From the NCBI GenBank assembly GCA_946811695.1, contig OX328123.1:30965399-31029398 (forward strand): a stretch of 64,000 nt of DNA, written 5' to 3'. Positions 22,655 to 35,010 of the stretch are shown in pieces (position 1 is the first letter of the stretch; every line of letters begins with the position of its first letter). A program made the translations under genes and the position numbers. Source of the stretch: Gonocerus acuteangulatus. Its lineage: Eukaryota > Arthropoda > Insecta > Hemiptera > Coreidae. A model generated the notes under the pieces. The model was not told the origin of the DNA and did not search any database. It was given only the letters and a program-made list of their open reading frames with translations.

Positions 22655-22935
22655 TGTTTAGGGTTGCCACCCTAAAGCTGCTTTTTTTCTTTCAACTCTG
22701 CCAACAGTAGCGCCGTCTACCTCACCGGGTGGAACTACCCCCGGTCAAGTCGAGACAGACCAAGTCCACCCCGCTTACACAGCGTGTACAGGAAAGGTCC
22801 ACTCGCTTTCGCACAACGTTCAGAGTGATTTTTTTGTACCATTTCACCGGCTTTACTACCTACACTATGGCCGAGTAGTCACCGCAAACCACCGGGCCAT
22901 GGAAGTGAGGAAGACACCAACTGACCATAAATGAA
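22655..22935 (+). repeat. LTR-like block, + orientation
   Basis: It starts TGTTTAGGGTTGCCACCC directly downstream of the integrase 3' region, as expected for a 3' LTR, and is mirrored at 23030-23310. Confidence 0.7.
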
Positions 22936-23029
22936 GAAACAGAGAGAGATGCATCCCTTCCATCCAACAAGGCACCATCTACAGGTACCTATTTAATGTA
23001 ATTTCATGGATCTCCAGCAGCCCAACATC

Positions 23030-23310
23030 TTCATTTATGGTCAGTTGGTGTCTTCCTCACTTCCCTGGCCCGGTGGTTTGCGGTGACTACTCGGCCATAG
23101 TGTAGGTAGTAAAGCCGGTGAAATGGTACAAAAAAATCACTCTGAACGTTGTGCGAAAGCGAGTGGACCTTTCCTGTACACGCTGTGTAAGCGGGGTGGA
23201 CTTGGTCTGTCTCGACTTGACCGGGGGTAGTTCCACCCGGTGAGGTAGACGGCGCTACTGTTGGCAGAGTTGAAAGAAAAAAAGCAGCTTTAGGGTGGCA
23301 ACCCTAAACA
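23030..23310 (-). repeat. LTR-like block, inverted
   Basis: The reverse complement of 22655-22935, ending CCCTAAACA. On its own strand it is followed by leader X, as a 5' LTR would be. Confidence 0.7.
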
Positions 23311-25250
23311 TTAAGAGTTATGCTGAGTAAAGATGGGTACATGTCCGTATGACTGGCCAATCGTTAGTTAGATTAATGCTGATCTGGGGGTAATTTCTGG
23401 GAAAGCAGAAGTCTTCTGACACATACCAGTAGTGTGTATAGGCACTTGGGCATCTCATCATGCTGTCGCGGTCTCTCTGAAGGTAAACCAATTCCTGGCG
23501 TATTATCATGTCAGGTTAATGCCGTTAGCCGAGCATAGATAGTTCGGGTAGGAACTAGAGGAACGGTAAGACTCGAGAAGCAGGAGTCTTTGGGCTTAAA
23601 GCTTTAAGGATTGCCAAGAGGTAAAGCTAATAGGTATGTCAGAAGTCCTCAAACAAAAAGAAAATACATAAAACTTCGCTTCTTGCGGCCTGTTTTTATT
23701 TCATTACGTATTGTATTGTATGATCCTAAGCTCTTTAGAACTGTTGCTTCCGAGCACTCGACATTTTTGCGGCTATAAATATTGATTGATGGCTAGTAGA
23801 AAGAGGAAAAGTTTAAGCAAATAATTTTATTTGTCTATTTCCTCAAAGACTTGTTTTGGTGGGTTTATTGCTAGGCCAATGATGCAAACCTTTCTCTCTC
23901 ATTCATCTACTTTGGCGCATTTTTTCGACATTGTTATGTACAATTTCATAAGTAACACATAGTGCCCCTTCTGTTACTTTAGCCTAGTACATGTGAAACG
24001 TTTTACAAACAAACTAATTTTATATTCGTTATTTTTTCTTGTAAGGAGAGCGAAAAAGCCGAAATTCGTGATTTCCAGCAAGGAGTAAGATAACTTAAAG
24101 TCTGGAAAATATGCTCTAATGCTGATGATAATTGTTGGAATTAAAACCGTTTTATATGGGATTGTACCAACAATTTAGTTCCTTTATTTATATATGCAAC
24201 TTCTTTCTGTTAATTTGTTAAGATTTTCTCTCTCCCTATAAGGAACTCATTAGGCATAAAGAGTTTTTGTTTTTTCATTATTCATACTTATTATCTCGTA
24301 AAGGTCTGAAGAAAACAAGTTAAATGGAAGGTGGCCATTCGAATGCTTTTTACATTCTCTGCAAAATACTTTCTCCATCCGATTTCGGTAGGATGATCTC
24401 CGCTGGATGAAACTGTGCTTAAGTTTGAAACGTTTTGGTCTCATTAAACGTCTTTATCACTTTTTTTTAACTGTTTAATTTTTTGAGAAATAGGAAATAA
24501 GTTTGTTTTCTTGGTGGTCATTATAGAGCGTTCCTGAAGTATCAGTTTAAGTCAACAAAAAGAGGGAATGAATAACTTATACCTCCAAACGGCTTAGGTT
24601 GTTTATAGTTCATTGAGGCCATAGCGGCGCCAAAAATCTTCCTTCTTTTCCATATCTCAGTCGTGTAGGTATTTCAATACGGTTTAACAGTTAAATACGT
24701 TATCTTTTAAGTTACCAGCAAATGTAACAGGAAGATTAAAAACAAAAACAAGAGTTTCTCAAGCTTTTTAGATGACTTTTGGAGACAGTATAACCTTCAT
24801 CTTTTTTGTGTCTTGGAAGATTTATTATAGACGCATATATATTTTCATTAAAACGTTAATATTCATTCGATGACAAAATATAAAGGATTGGACTAAAATG
24901 AAGCCGGGCGGTGGGTGTGGTAGAGCAGTGCAGCCTATCAGCGAGATTGAACGCACAGTACTGCTCTCACAATCAGTTCTGTGTTCACCTGATAGCGTTC
25001 CCCCTTCTATTATCTCCTTTCAAATAGCCCTCTTCTTTCTAGTAGGCTGACTCAGTCTGGTTCAAATGGTCCTCTAGTAAACATCATTCATTATTTCAAA
25101 AAGAAAAAAAAAGAGTTCGATCGATAATGTTATTAATGACATGCTACACAAACGTTTAGCATAAAATTTTTAGAATTAACCAAAAAATAGATTGTACTAA
25201 ACTAAACATTAGAAAGTTTGGTATAAACAAGGAGGTATTTTTATCTTTAA
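23311..25250. other. No gene; one GC-richer hairpin
   Basis: At about 24951-25003, CTATCAG and GAACGCACAG pair with CTGTGTTC and CTGATAG. Otherwise the sequence is AT-rich without recognised features. Confidence 0.45.
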
Positions 25251-25912
25251 CCCTTTCCGTACGCAAGGAGCCGCGAGGAGATGTGTTCTGCTGTACGGGA
25301 TACTTATCCCACTCTCGGTCACAGCGCCTCGACTTTCAGCGATCTCCTCGCCGTACTTAAACTCGTGTTTTATCATTTTCATTTTTATTTTGCTTACAAT
25401 GATTATTAATTTTTATTTAGGTTGAATTAGTTTGGCGTTTAAATAATTATTTTATGTTGAAAAACTTAACAATAAAAAAAAACAGGTTTTCTAAGTTTAA
25501 ATAAACACGATTATATGATCTTAATACTTTAGGACTAAAAGTGCACTGATTTTGCAAATAAATGATTTTAGGAATGTACAGAAGTATAAAAACAAACGGT
25601 AATTTGACATGGGTTGACCGGGTAAATGGGCGGAGAAGACAACGGGTTGTAATTCGACATAAAACGACCAAAAACTTCATTCAACTGCCATCTAGTAATA
25701 GGCAGGAATACTAGAAGTACAATACGGTAACGCTAGATAGCTCTAAAGTCGAGAAATGAGAAGATAAAGAATGCAAAAGAGACGCCGAGCTCTCGACTGC
25801 TGTACAAGTCCACGGTACGTGGGTCCCGTCTTGCCTCGACTTCTACACAAGTCCACGGTATGTGGGTCCCGGCAGCTCTCGACTGCTGGAGCAGTCCACG
25901 GTACGGAAAGGG
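25251..25912. mobile_element. piggyBac-like MITE with TTAA target sites
   Basis: TTAA at 25247-25250 and 25913-25916 flank inverted ends CCCTTTCCGTACG / CGTACGGAAAGGG. Towards the right end there are three tandem units of about 45 bp with CTCGACT, AAGTCCACGGTA and GTGGGTCCCG (about 25790-25905). No transposase. Confidence 0.82.
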
Positions 25913-26144
25913 TTAAATCTGTTTTTAATCAATGTTTATTTGTGACTCAAATTATCAATACCAATAATTAAGAAAGCTGAAGTTGAATCAATAGAAATCA
26001 AATGTACAAGTAACACATCTTTATTGCTCTACTAGTTGTACTAAAGCATTCTTAGTTCTAAGCAAAAAAGCATAAATAAAATATTTAAGCAATTTATTTG
26101 TTAATTTAATTGAAAAAATAATTTCATCATCAATAGGCTAGAAG

Positions 26145-26400
26145 ACATTTTTTTTTTTTTTTTTTAAATATTAAATGAAGTCTTTATTCATGCAGCGATT
26201 TAAACATCATCTACATTAAACATCCATTATTGAAAAAAATACTTCGGGCTTATTTTACATGTTACCTTCTGTAAAAGTGTCTGCCTTATTTATAAAACGG
26301 AACTCTAACCAATTCATACTTACCTTCTTATCTACCCAAGAGATTCACTATAGCAAAATTTCAAGGCGCAAAAAACACTTCATAAAACGTGCGTTCAATT
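26145..26400 (+). repeat. Diverged fragment of the 32-34 kb inverted-repeat family
   Basis: AAATGAAGTCTTTATTCA, GCGATTTAAAC and CACTTCATAAAACGTGCG-type blocks match the arms at 32480-32560 and 34190-34240. It follows a T run. Confidence 0.55.
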
Positions 26401-27628
26401 TTTGATAAAAGAAAGTTTAGTTGCCCAACTGAATTGGGTTGCTGTACACACAACTTTGTTATCAACCACTAGGCATAGAAAATGAAGATAAACAGTTAAA
26501 TATATAACAACAAAACACACACACAAAAAAAAATGCAAATCGATCAAACAACAATCTATGCCTTGATAAAAAAAAATAAATAAATAAAACTATGAATATA
26601 TTAATGAAAATATTTGTAAATAAGTTTCATAAAATAAATAAATAATACAAATAGAAAATAGAGTAGTTTTAGCTCCTAAAGAGGCGTCCATTGTATGTGA
26701 AACTAGTATTTGTTTAATTTTGTTTCAATACATAAATACATTGTTTCATTTGTTAAAAAAAAAATACAAATCATTCATGTTGTAAAAATTATGTAATGAA
26801 CGAAAAAGATAGAGAAAAGTTAGAAAGCTGAAATGACAAAAACGCGTTTAAAAAAATATTCTATTACTCATCAAAGGCATCAGTCATCAAAAAAATAAAT
26901 GAATACACTGTTTTTTTTTTGTGTTAATTTTGCTTTTAGCTAACAAACAAGCATCATGTCCCAACTGCGGAACCCGGTTGTAATGCCGAATGAAATTTGT
27001 GATTTATAAACTGACTTGTGATATATGCCAAGTTGTTGAAATAACTTGTGTCGAGTGGAGCAGTAACGTGAAAACTAGTAGAGTAATGTGTAAGTCGTAG
27101 ATAGGGAAGTGGGAACTCTGTTTATATTGGAAGACGAGTATTGTGTAAAGCTGAAATACTCTTGATAAAGCTGAGGATATCCTGACCCCTTGGAATAAAG
27201 GCATAACCTTGTTATGATATCCTGTAGTTGTCCTAGGAGAATGTTTGGCCCAATGCCTACCAGTCTCACTGTCTGCGAAGCTGGCTGGCCACCTGTTAGC
27301 ACCAACCCCTCTCTATCTTCCTCTTCATATCTACATGGGATTAATGAAAGAAAAGGTTTTCTCATAATTTATTAATTAAATTCGTTGTTTATAATCAGGG
27401 GCATATATAGGAAATAATAAATAATTTCGAGGGGGGGGGGGGTGACCACCGGGGAGTATGGAATGTCCCCCGAAGATGGAAGGGGTCCGGGAAAATTTTA
27501 ATTTCCCAGCATGAAATTATGGCATTTTTTTGTTAACTAAATAATTTGTCATTTTTGTTCCATTTCCATGATTCGTAAAGTCATTTTGAACAATTTTTAT
27601 TACACTAAATAGTTTTATATATTATTAT
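26401..27628. other. No gene seen
   Basis: The open frames at 27004-27365 are not recognised. At 27420-27500 a G-run and CCGGGGAGTATGGAATG relic resembles the 19.15-kb repeat. Confidence 0.4.
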
Positions 27629-27630
27629 AC

Positions 27631-28549
27631 GGGGTGTATCGGAAGTTAATGACAATCCTTCAGGGGATGAAACTAGACAAAAAATATAGATTAACACCAC
27701 CAACCATACAGTTCTATCTCACTCCGTTCCAGAAATATGCCGTTCTAAAGGTTCTTTAGATAAAATCGTGTTTTTTGTAGTACAACTCCAATTTTCTCTG
27801 CTTGTACACATTTTTTTAAAAAAAATCATTACATTTTTGAAATCGGCATTAAATTTGCTTTAAGAGTAATGCACATACAATGTTCACAATTATCTCTTTC
27901 AGGCCGTAATATCAATCCCAAAAGTAGAAATTAATAAAAGCTTCTGATTAGCGAAATCTTTTCGAAAATCATTACTCTTCTAAAATGAATCCTGCAGACT
28001 GCCGAATCTCACAAAAGTTGTAAAATGTAATCAGCTTTCGAACAGTATACTCAGAACTGATATTATCTCTCAATTTTATAACGTAATTGGAATTCTAGAG
28101 TGAAAAAACATCAAATAAATAAAGGTAATATTAAGTTTGTTTTCGCGATAATATCATAAATAAATGAATATTATTCACCGTGAAATTAATATTTAATGAT
28201 TAAAGTAAGTCTTACATAAAAAAAAAACACGAAAAAATTCATACCTCCTTGCAGATCACACTGCGACACCTGGTCCCACCGCTGATGTAGTCCTTGCAAT
28301 CTCCAATCAGAAGTTTTTATTAATTTCAACTTTTGGGATTGATATTACGATCTGAATAAGATAATGTAATGAATTCTTGGAAAATATGTGTACAAGCAGA
28401 GACAACTACAGAAAAACACGGGTTTCTCTAAAGAACCTTTAGAACGGCATATTTCTAGAACGGAGTGAGATAGAAATGTGTGGTTGGTGGTGTTGAACTA
28501 CAGTTTTTGTCTAGTTTCACCCCCTGAAGGATTGTCATTAACTTGCGAT
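27631..28549. mobile_element. Foldback MITE with about 165-bp inverted arms
   Basis: AAGTTAATGACAATCC near 27643 pairs with GGATTGTCATTAACTT at 28530-28545. The arms continue through AACTAGACAAAAA and TAGAACGGCATATTTC. The left outer end CGGGGTGTATCGG is mariner-like; the right outer end has decayed. Confidence 0.7.
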
Positions 28550-28989
28550 AAAGGCAAAGGTGTGTACACACACTAGGCACTTCTCATCATACGCCTATGT
28601 TTCTGAGACCGTCTAATGTTGAGAATCATAGCAGTGAAATTGAAAAAAAAAGTTGTGTTCGTAAGAAATGCGTGTTGATCATTAATCTAGTTTATTTTTT
28701 AATGAGAAAAAAGAGTGAGAAGAATCATTAAAATAAATGTGGAGTTATGCCTTGAATGCAATATAAATCATTAAAGAAAATGATAAATTAACACATATTT
28801 ATTCATTTTGTTTTTTTGAACAGTCCGGTGTTGTTTCATATACCTTTTAGTTGCGCAAAAAAAGTTATATGTATCGTTAAAACATTACTTTTATTTATTT
28901 TAAAGTCCGTTTACACTGGCTGCCGGGACACTCAGATATACTGGCCCTTCGATGGTTTTATATAAACCGACAGGCTAATTTTAGTTATA

Positions 28990-28991
<2 letters not shown>

Positions 28992-29035
<44 letters not shown>
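28992..29035. repeat. (TA)n microsatellite
   Basis: Pure TA array followed by AGAAGGA repeats. Confidence 0.96.
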
Positions 29036-29038
<3 letters not shown>

Positions 29039-29496
29039 AAGGATGTATATATATATATAAAGAAGGAACTGGAGACACAGGTTACCCGGGGTCTACGGTG
29101 CATTGATGGGGTTGTCATTGCATAGCAGAATGTCCATCGAATTCTACATTTTTGAAATAGGAGCGAAATACAACTTAATGCCAGGATATTTAGTACAATG
29201 AAGCATTACTTATCGCTTTAATAGCAGTGACCACGTGACCTCCAAAACCCGTGCACGTTCTATGCGTTAAGTGTGACAACAGCTGATTTTACACTGCTAT
29301 TCTACGCCTCTTCTACCTTCACTTCTACATCAAAAACTCGATAGGCCATTTTAAATATATATTTTTTTAATAACGTAATATTTAAATATTCTTTTTATTG
29401 GTAGTTTCTTAAGCGTTATTTATTAAGCACGCACACACACACCTACACATACATAATCGTAGTAACTGTGCGCTCTGCTTATATTACCCTTTAGTG

Positions 29497-29843
29497 CAGA
29501 GTTGCTCAAACGGTCGATCCCGAGTGCTTTCTAAGTCGATCTCGAGAAAAAATGTCCGTTATAGAACTAAGATACTTATATATATATTTTTTTTTTTTAA
29601 GTTAACTTAAGATTTTGTTTTAGTATGTATTTTTTATTTATGTACATTTTTTATTATTTATTTATTTTACGAGCTTCGCAACGACGGCGACTTGCTCTTA
29701 AACAAAATGTAAAAACTAATATCTATGCCACAATACACCCTAACTAGATCACTAACCTGCGTCACACTGCAGCCTCCCAGAGTGGATGGAGATTCTAACA
29801 ATATTGAGGTCGATCGCCAGCAGTTCAGGTTTGGGAACCCCTG
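29497..29843. mobile_element. hAT-like MITE with imperfect 8-bp TSD
   Basis: The left end is CAGAGTTGCTCAAAC and the right end GTTTGGGAACCCCTG, typical hAT termini. Flanks CTTTAGTG (29489-29496) and CAATAGTG (29844-29851) agree at 6 of 8 positions. 347 bp, no ORF. Confidence 0.7.
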
Positions 29844-30366
29844 CAATAGTGCAATAAGCCTGTACTCTCTCTAACGGAATCAAGTGGGTAAAAAATAATT
29901 ATTTTTTAGAAATACCAAAGAAGGTTTCTCTGAAAGGTAATTATTAAGCTGTATAATCACTATTAAACTATTCAATGGAATAAGGAAAGTTGGTTTCATT
30001 TATGCTACATTTTCTGTCCGCATCATTAATTTCCTACCCCAGACAATTCTGAAATATACAGTTTCTTCATTTTTAGGGAGTACAGACTACTTCTTCAAAG
30101 CCCTTCACGAATGCAACCACAGTAGCGAACATTTCTGATAGGAATTTTAAAAGCTCAATTTTTTTTTAGAATCAGTGTTTAAAATAAAAAAAGTCCGACT
30201 CGCAGGAACTGCATCATCTTAGCGCGGTTCCGTTCATATCCCTTTTAGCACTTTCCTCCGAAGGAAAGTAGCTATTGAGGTTGCACTCATGACGGAATTT
30301 TTGAAAACTTTCTTCGAATCTTTATCGATCCTACCTAGTAGACACCAAAAATGACCCCAGTTAAAA

Positions 30367-30382
30367 TTTATATATATATATA

Positions 30383-30430
<48 letters not shown>

Positions 30431-30431
30431 T

Positions 30432-30464
<33 letters not shown>

Positions 30465-30605
30465 GCATATATATATATATATATATATATATGCATATAT
30501 ATATATATATATATATAAATATATGTATATATATATATATATATATGTATGTATATATATATATATATAAATATATGTATATATATATATATGTATGTAT
30601 GTATG

Positions 30606-30666
<61 letters not shown>
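30367..30666. repeat. Compound (TA)n/(TATG)n microsatellite, about 300 bp
   Basis: Long TA runs interrupted by TATGCATA, ATAAATATATG and TATGTATG units. Confidence 0.95.
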
Positions 30667-30669
<3 letters not shown>

Positions 30670-30699
30670 GTTATATATGTGTCCGTTAACACGATACAG

Positions 30700-31095
30700 G
30701 CCAGAGTTTTTGTTTTTTCGCCACGAAACTTGGTATATAGTATTCCCCCATCAAACGATTGATCGAGTTCGTTAACCAACAAAATCGGTCCATCCGGAGG
30801 GGGGGCTTACTCCGGAGCCAAAGTAGTTATTTGCCAATACCAGTCGTAATTTTTGTTATATTTCAACGAAACTCGGTATATGTTGTGTTCAACTGAAGAG
30901 AAAAATGTGTTGTAAAAATAAACTAAATTGTTTGACTAGAAGGGAGGGTTTACTCCGGACCCAATTTACTAATTTGCTCATGCCGGTCGTAATTTCTGCT
31001 GTATTGTAACGAAACGCGGTATACGTCCTGGATATCTAATAAGGAAGAAGTGTTGTAAAAATTAACTAAATCGGTCTATCGGAAGGGGGGCATTT
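30700..31095. repeat. Tandem repeat, about 140-bp unit, three diverged copies
   Basis: The units share AACGAAAC.CGGTATA, AACTAAAT.GGT and GGAAGGGGGG..TTACTCCGGA. Units start near 30702, 30843 and 30984. Confidence 0.6.
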
Positions 31096-31969
31096 ACTTT
31101 GTACTATGTGTTGAATTTAATTGAAACAGGTGTTATTTATGTTTTTATTTTATTTATCTATATAGGTTATTTTAAGCACATTATTCAGGAATGCACTCGA
31201 CACTACCCAATTCTGAGGAAAGTGCTTAGTTATGCAGCTCCTGTGTGTTAAGACGGACTTTTGTCATTTGAAAAGCTTAGAATAGAAACAGATAATATTT
31301 GGTTCGGCCTTTGTTCAAAGGGGCTTATGACTTTACCTGGTCGGGTCCGTCAGACCCCAGAATCCTCTTCTAGAGATACCTATTTCATACGGTAAATGCA
31401 TTGAAAAATATTAAAAATTTTCACATTTTCTTGTGTTCTTCTACTATAGTAATAATTCTACAAATAAAATCAATTAAAAAAATAAAATAAAAAAACAACA
31501 GCATACACGTATAGGCAATTGAAAATATTCAAAAGACGTCAACGAATCTCTTTCTCTTGGCAAGCTATATTTCTAACAATGAATTGTTTTTCTTATTTTA
31601 CTTAATCTGTTTTATTGTCAAATACATTATCCAACTATAAGCAATTAAAAAATAACAAGGAATAAAAACAGACAAAAAGAACAGTTCGAATAAACGAAAT
31701 CAATTACTTCAAAGTTTAAGCACTTATTTCTCCGATTGACATCGCTTATTCAAAACTTTCTTCAGAACCTTTTTTGTAGACCATTTAGTAAGCTTTCGAA
31801 TGGTAACCTTCCGCGTCCCTAATTTTCTACCGTTTTCGAGATATTAATGAAAGTATACGAAGTTCCCAAAACTTTTTATTATTTCTAGCAACAGAAAATT
31901 GGTCTCATTTTACCTATCCTGTTTTACACACAAATACATTTTCCTAACACAAGAAATTACTACCTTACT

Positions 31970-33376
31970 AAATATCTACGGTCTATAGCCCGTATATGAT
32001 AATAAAAGAGATTTTTCAAATATGTATATATCGCAATAGTATTTCTAAAGTGATACAACTCAAAATAAAACAACTGAATATGTGTCACTCATGCTTATGT
32101 AGGGGGCTTAGCATTAAGACAGGAAGGATGACACAAGTGAACTCTTGTGTACAAGCTCTGAATCTAGGTGCATATAGTCGGAGAACTGGCAACGCACTTT
32201 TCTTGAAGTGTTTTATGTACCCTGAAATTTTGCTATAATGTACCTCTTAGGTAGATAAGAAGGTAAATATGTGTTCCCTGGGCATACCTTGGTGTACCAG
32301 GTACTGCGCATAGGGGAAAGGTGCAATAAAATAGTGCCCAAAAGTAGAGTTTTATTCAGAAGCCAACTATTATTAATGAAAAAAATTGCAAATTAAGGCA
32401 ATTTTAAAATTAATAATAAATAAGGCAGGCACTTTTAAGGGGGTTAAAATGTAAATTAAAAAAAAAAAAAAGTACCTAGTTTTTATTTTTAACATTAAAT
32501 GAAGTGCTTTATTCACCTTGCGATTTAAACAGCGTCTTCAATAAACATATTTGAAAATAATTACAAAAGGGCAGACACTTTTGTGGGGTTTAATTATCAG
32601 GAAACATAAAAATAAACGTTGCCCATGATAGACTGCAATAGACTGCGCATAAGCGTAAGAATGAATGAGAGCACCGCGCAGTTGTGGTTATTCTCTGCGC
32701 TCTCATTGCTTCTTGCTCATATGATCTTGTACAGCTGTTCCGGTTAAAAGTGTCTGCCCTATTTATTATTCATTGTAAAATTGTCTTATTAGCGCGGTTC
32801 CTCCCTACCTCCGTAAGGAGAACCCGCTTATGAGGTTGACCTCACGACGCAATCCGAAAGTGCCGACAAGAAACTTTCTCGTTTCAGACCCCATACATCA
32901 CGAAAATATAGGTGGTTCAAATTCGTATATATATATATGTCTGTTCGCTCTCTAGGAAGCTCAAAAATGGTCCTATTTTGATGAAATTTGGTACAAAAAT
33001 CTTTCGTCTAATTTGAAAGGTCAAGATCGTTAAACAGCTGAATCCGCCCACCGGAAGATAGTGTTTGGGCGAAATTCGCGCTAAAAAATGGTAACGCTTA
33101 CGTTTTTGAGTTCATAAGCTTGTAAGTACTCGTTCTATAGGCTTCTTGGGATAGGAAAACGAATGAAACCATTTTCAAGGCGATAGCTTTAACCGTTTTC
33201 GAGAAAATTGGAAAATAGTTTTTGAATACCGTTTTTGGTTTGGGTACTTAGAATCATGGGATTCAGTTAAAACATTTTCTGCATGTTCTACTTTCATTAA
33301 AACTAATATGTTGAGATTTTTGTTACGTTTGGAGTTAAGGAAGGGTTAGAATAAAATAAAATATAAGTTAAGACAA

Positions 33377-33426
<50 letters not shown>

Positions 33427-34454
33427 AAATTTAAACCACCTGTATTTTCGTGATCTAAGGGGTCTAAAACGAGAAAGTTTCTAGTCGGCACTTTCGGAAT
33501 GAGTTATGAGGTCAACCTCATAAGCGGGTTCTCCCTACGGAGGTAGGGAGTAATCGCGCTAATAAGACAATTTTACAATAAATAATAAATAGGGCAGACA
33601 CTTTTAAAGAGTATAACAAGTAAAAACAAAAAAAAAACTTAATTGTTTTTATTCTCATTTTAAATGAGAGTTTTATACACGTTGTCATTTAAACCGGAAC
33701 AGCTGTACAAGATCATATGAGCAAGAAGCAATGAGAGTGCAGAGAATAACCACAACTGCGCGGTGCTCTCATTCATTCTTACGCTTACGCGCAGTGTATT
33801 GCAGTCTATCATGGGCAACGTTTATTTTTATGTTTCCTGATAATTAAACCCCACAAAAGTGTCTGCCCTTTTGTAATTATTTTCAAATATGTTTATTGAA
33901 GACGCTGTTTAAATCGCAAGGTGAATAAAGCACTTCATTTAATGTTAAAATAAAAACTAAGTACTTTTTAATTTACATTTTAACCCCCTTAAAATTGCCT
34001 GCCTTATTTATTATTAATTTTAAAATTGCCTTAATTTGCAATTTTTTTCATTAATAATAGTTGGCTTCTGAATAAAACTCTACTTTTGGACACTATTGTA
34101 TTGCACCTTTCCCCTATGCACAGTACCTGGTGCACCAAGGTATGCCCAGGAAACACTTATTTACCTTCTTATCTACCTAAGAGGTACATTATAGCAAAAT
34201 TTCAGGGTACATAAAACACTTCATGAAAAGTGCGTTGCCAGCTCTCCGAACTCGGCACCTAGATTCAGAGCTTGTACACAAGAGGGCACTTGTGTCATCC
34301 TTCCTGTCTTAATGCTAAGCCATGAGTGACACGTTTTCAGTTGTTTTATTTTGAGTTGTATCACTTTAGAAATACTATTGGGATTTATAAATATTTGAAA
34401 AATCTCTGTTATTATCATATATGGGCTATAGACCGTAGATACTTAGTAACGTAG
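31970..34454. mobile_element. 2.5-kb inverted repeat with arms of about 1 kb
   Basis: The arms about 31970-32940 and 33380-34454 are inverted copies with high identity (e.g. ACATGATCTTGTACAGCTG-type block, CAGTACCTGG, GCGATTTAAACAGCGTC). The loop (32941-33379) is single-copy within the structure. Each arm includes the short hairpin repeat and the (TA)n-bearing repeat family. No ORF is present. Possible foldback transposon or an inverted duplication of a composite repeat. Confidence 0.75.
32893..33100 (+). repeat. (TA)n-bearing dispersed repeat, + strand copy
   Basis: CATCACGAAAATATAGGTGG, a short TA run, GTTCGCTC, CTCAAAAATGG and TTTTGATGAAATTTGG. The mirror half at 33421-33480 carries a long TA array (33381-33422). 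Confidence 0.65.
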
Positions 34455-35010
34455 TAGTGATCTAAAGAGAAAGGATAAGGGAAAATGGCTGCCAACTGCC
34501 CTATTCCAGCCTGTAAAGGTTGGTAAGTCGTAAATTTATCCGTAATGGTGTTGATATTTACATGGAAAGCCTAGTCGGGGGTATAAACATATGTTTTACT
34601 TTATTACTGGCCTCTTAAAGCTTGTGAAACTTATAGGTTTGTCATTTTATGCAAAAGTGGCTATTCAGTTCGCTTGTTCAGGAATTTTATTTTTCCGTTT
34701 CCAAACCTTGCGGAGAATGTTGTACGAATCTATGTGAATGTGATAATAGATAAGGCTTAAAATTTTGAAAGTATTTGTTTAAGGGTGTTTATGTCTCCCA
34801 GAATCCATTTAATTTATTTAATTTTCATTTTGCCTCTATCCTGTAGGATCATTGGCGATTGCATGGTAAGAAAATAAATAAAAAACATATTTTATACTAA
34901 AGTGGTAATGAACATACAATAATAATATACGAAAATGTGATAATTGTTAGCAGGGAATTGATGTATGAATAAATGAAAATAATATTACATAAATAACTTA
35001 TAATAATAAA
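34455..35010. other. No gene seen
   Basis: Unique-looking AT-rich sequence between the inverted repeat and the LINE tail. Confidence 0.4.

Larger units (their letters stand above)
21322..23310. mobile_element. Rearranged BEL/Pao retrotransposon with inverted LTRs
   Basis: Order: leader-like segment X (21322-21409), integrase, a + oriented LTR-like block (22655-about 22935), about 10 nt, inverted X (22946-23033), and an inverted LTR (about 23030-23310). The two LTR blocks are almost identical (I see one mismatch near CCGGGCCA). They begin TGTTTAGGGTTGCC and end near ACCATAAATGAAG. Both X copies break at the same point, GGGATGCATCTC. Confidence 0.75.
30200..31295. repeat. Dispersed repeat related to 541-1290, with nested TA array and tandem units
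   Basis: It opens CGCAGGAACTGCATCATC and closes TTGAAAAGCTTAGAATAG, both shared with the first kilobase of the window. The interior holds a compound TA/TATG microsatellite (30367-30666) and a three-unit tandem repeat. Confidence 0.6.

Noticed and set aside
30700..31095. CRISPR array
   Set aside because: Units are about 140 bp, diverged and without spacer-repeat structure; the genome is eukaryotic.
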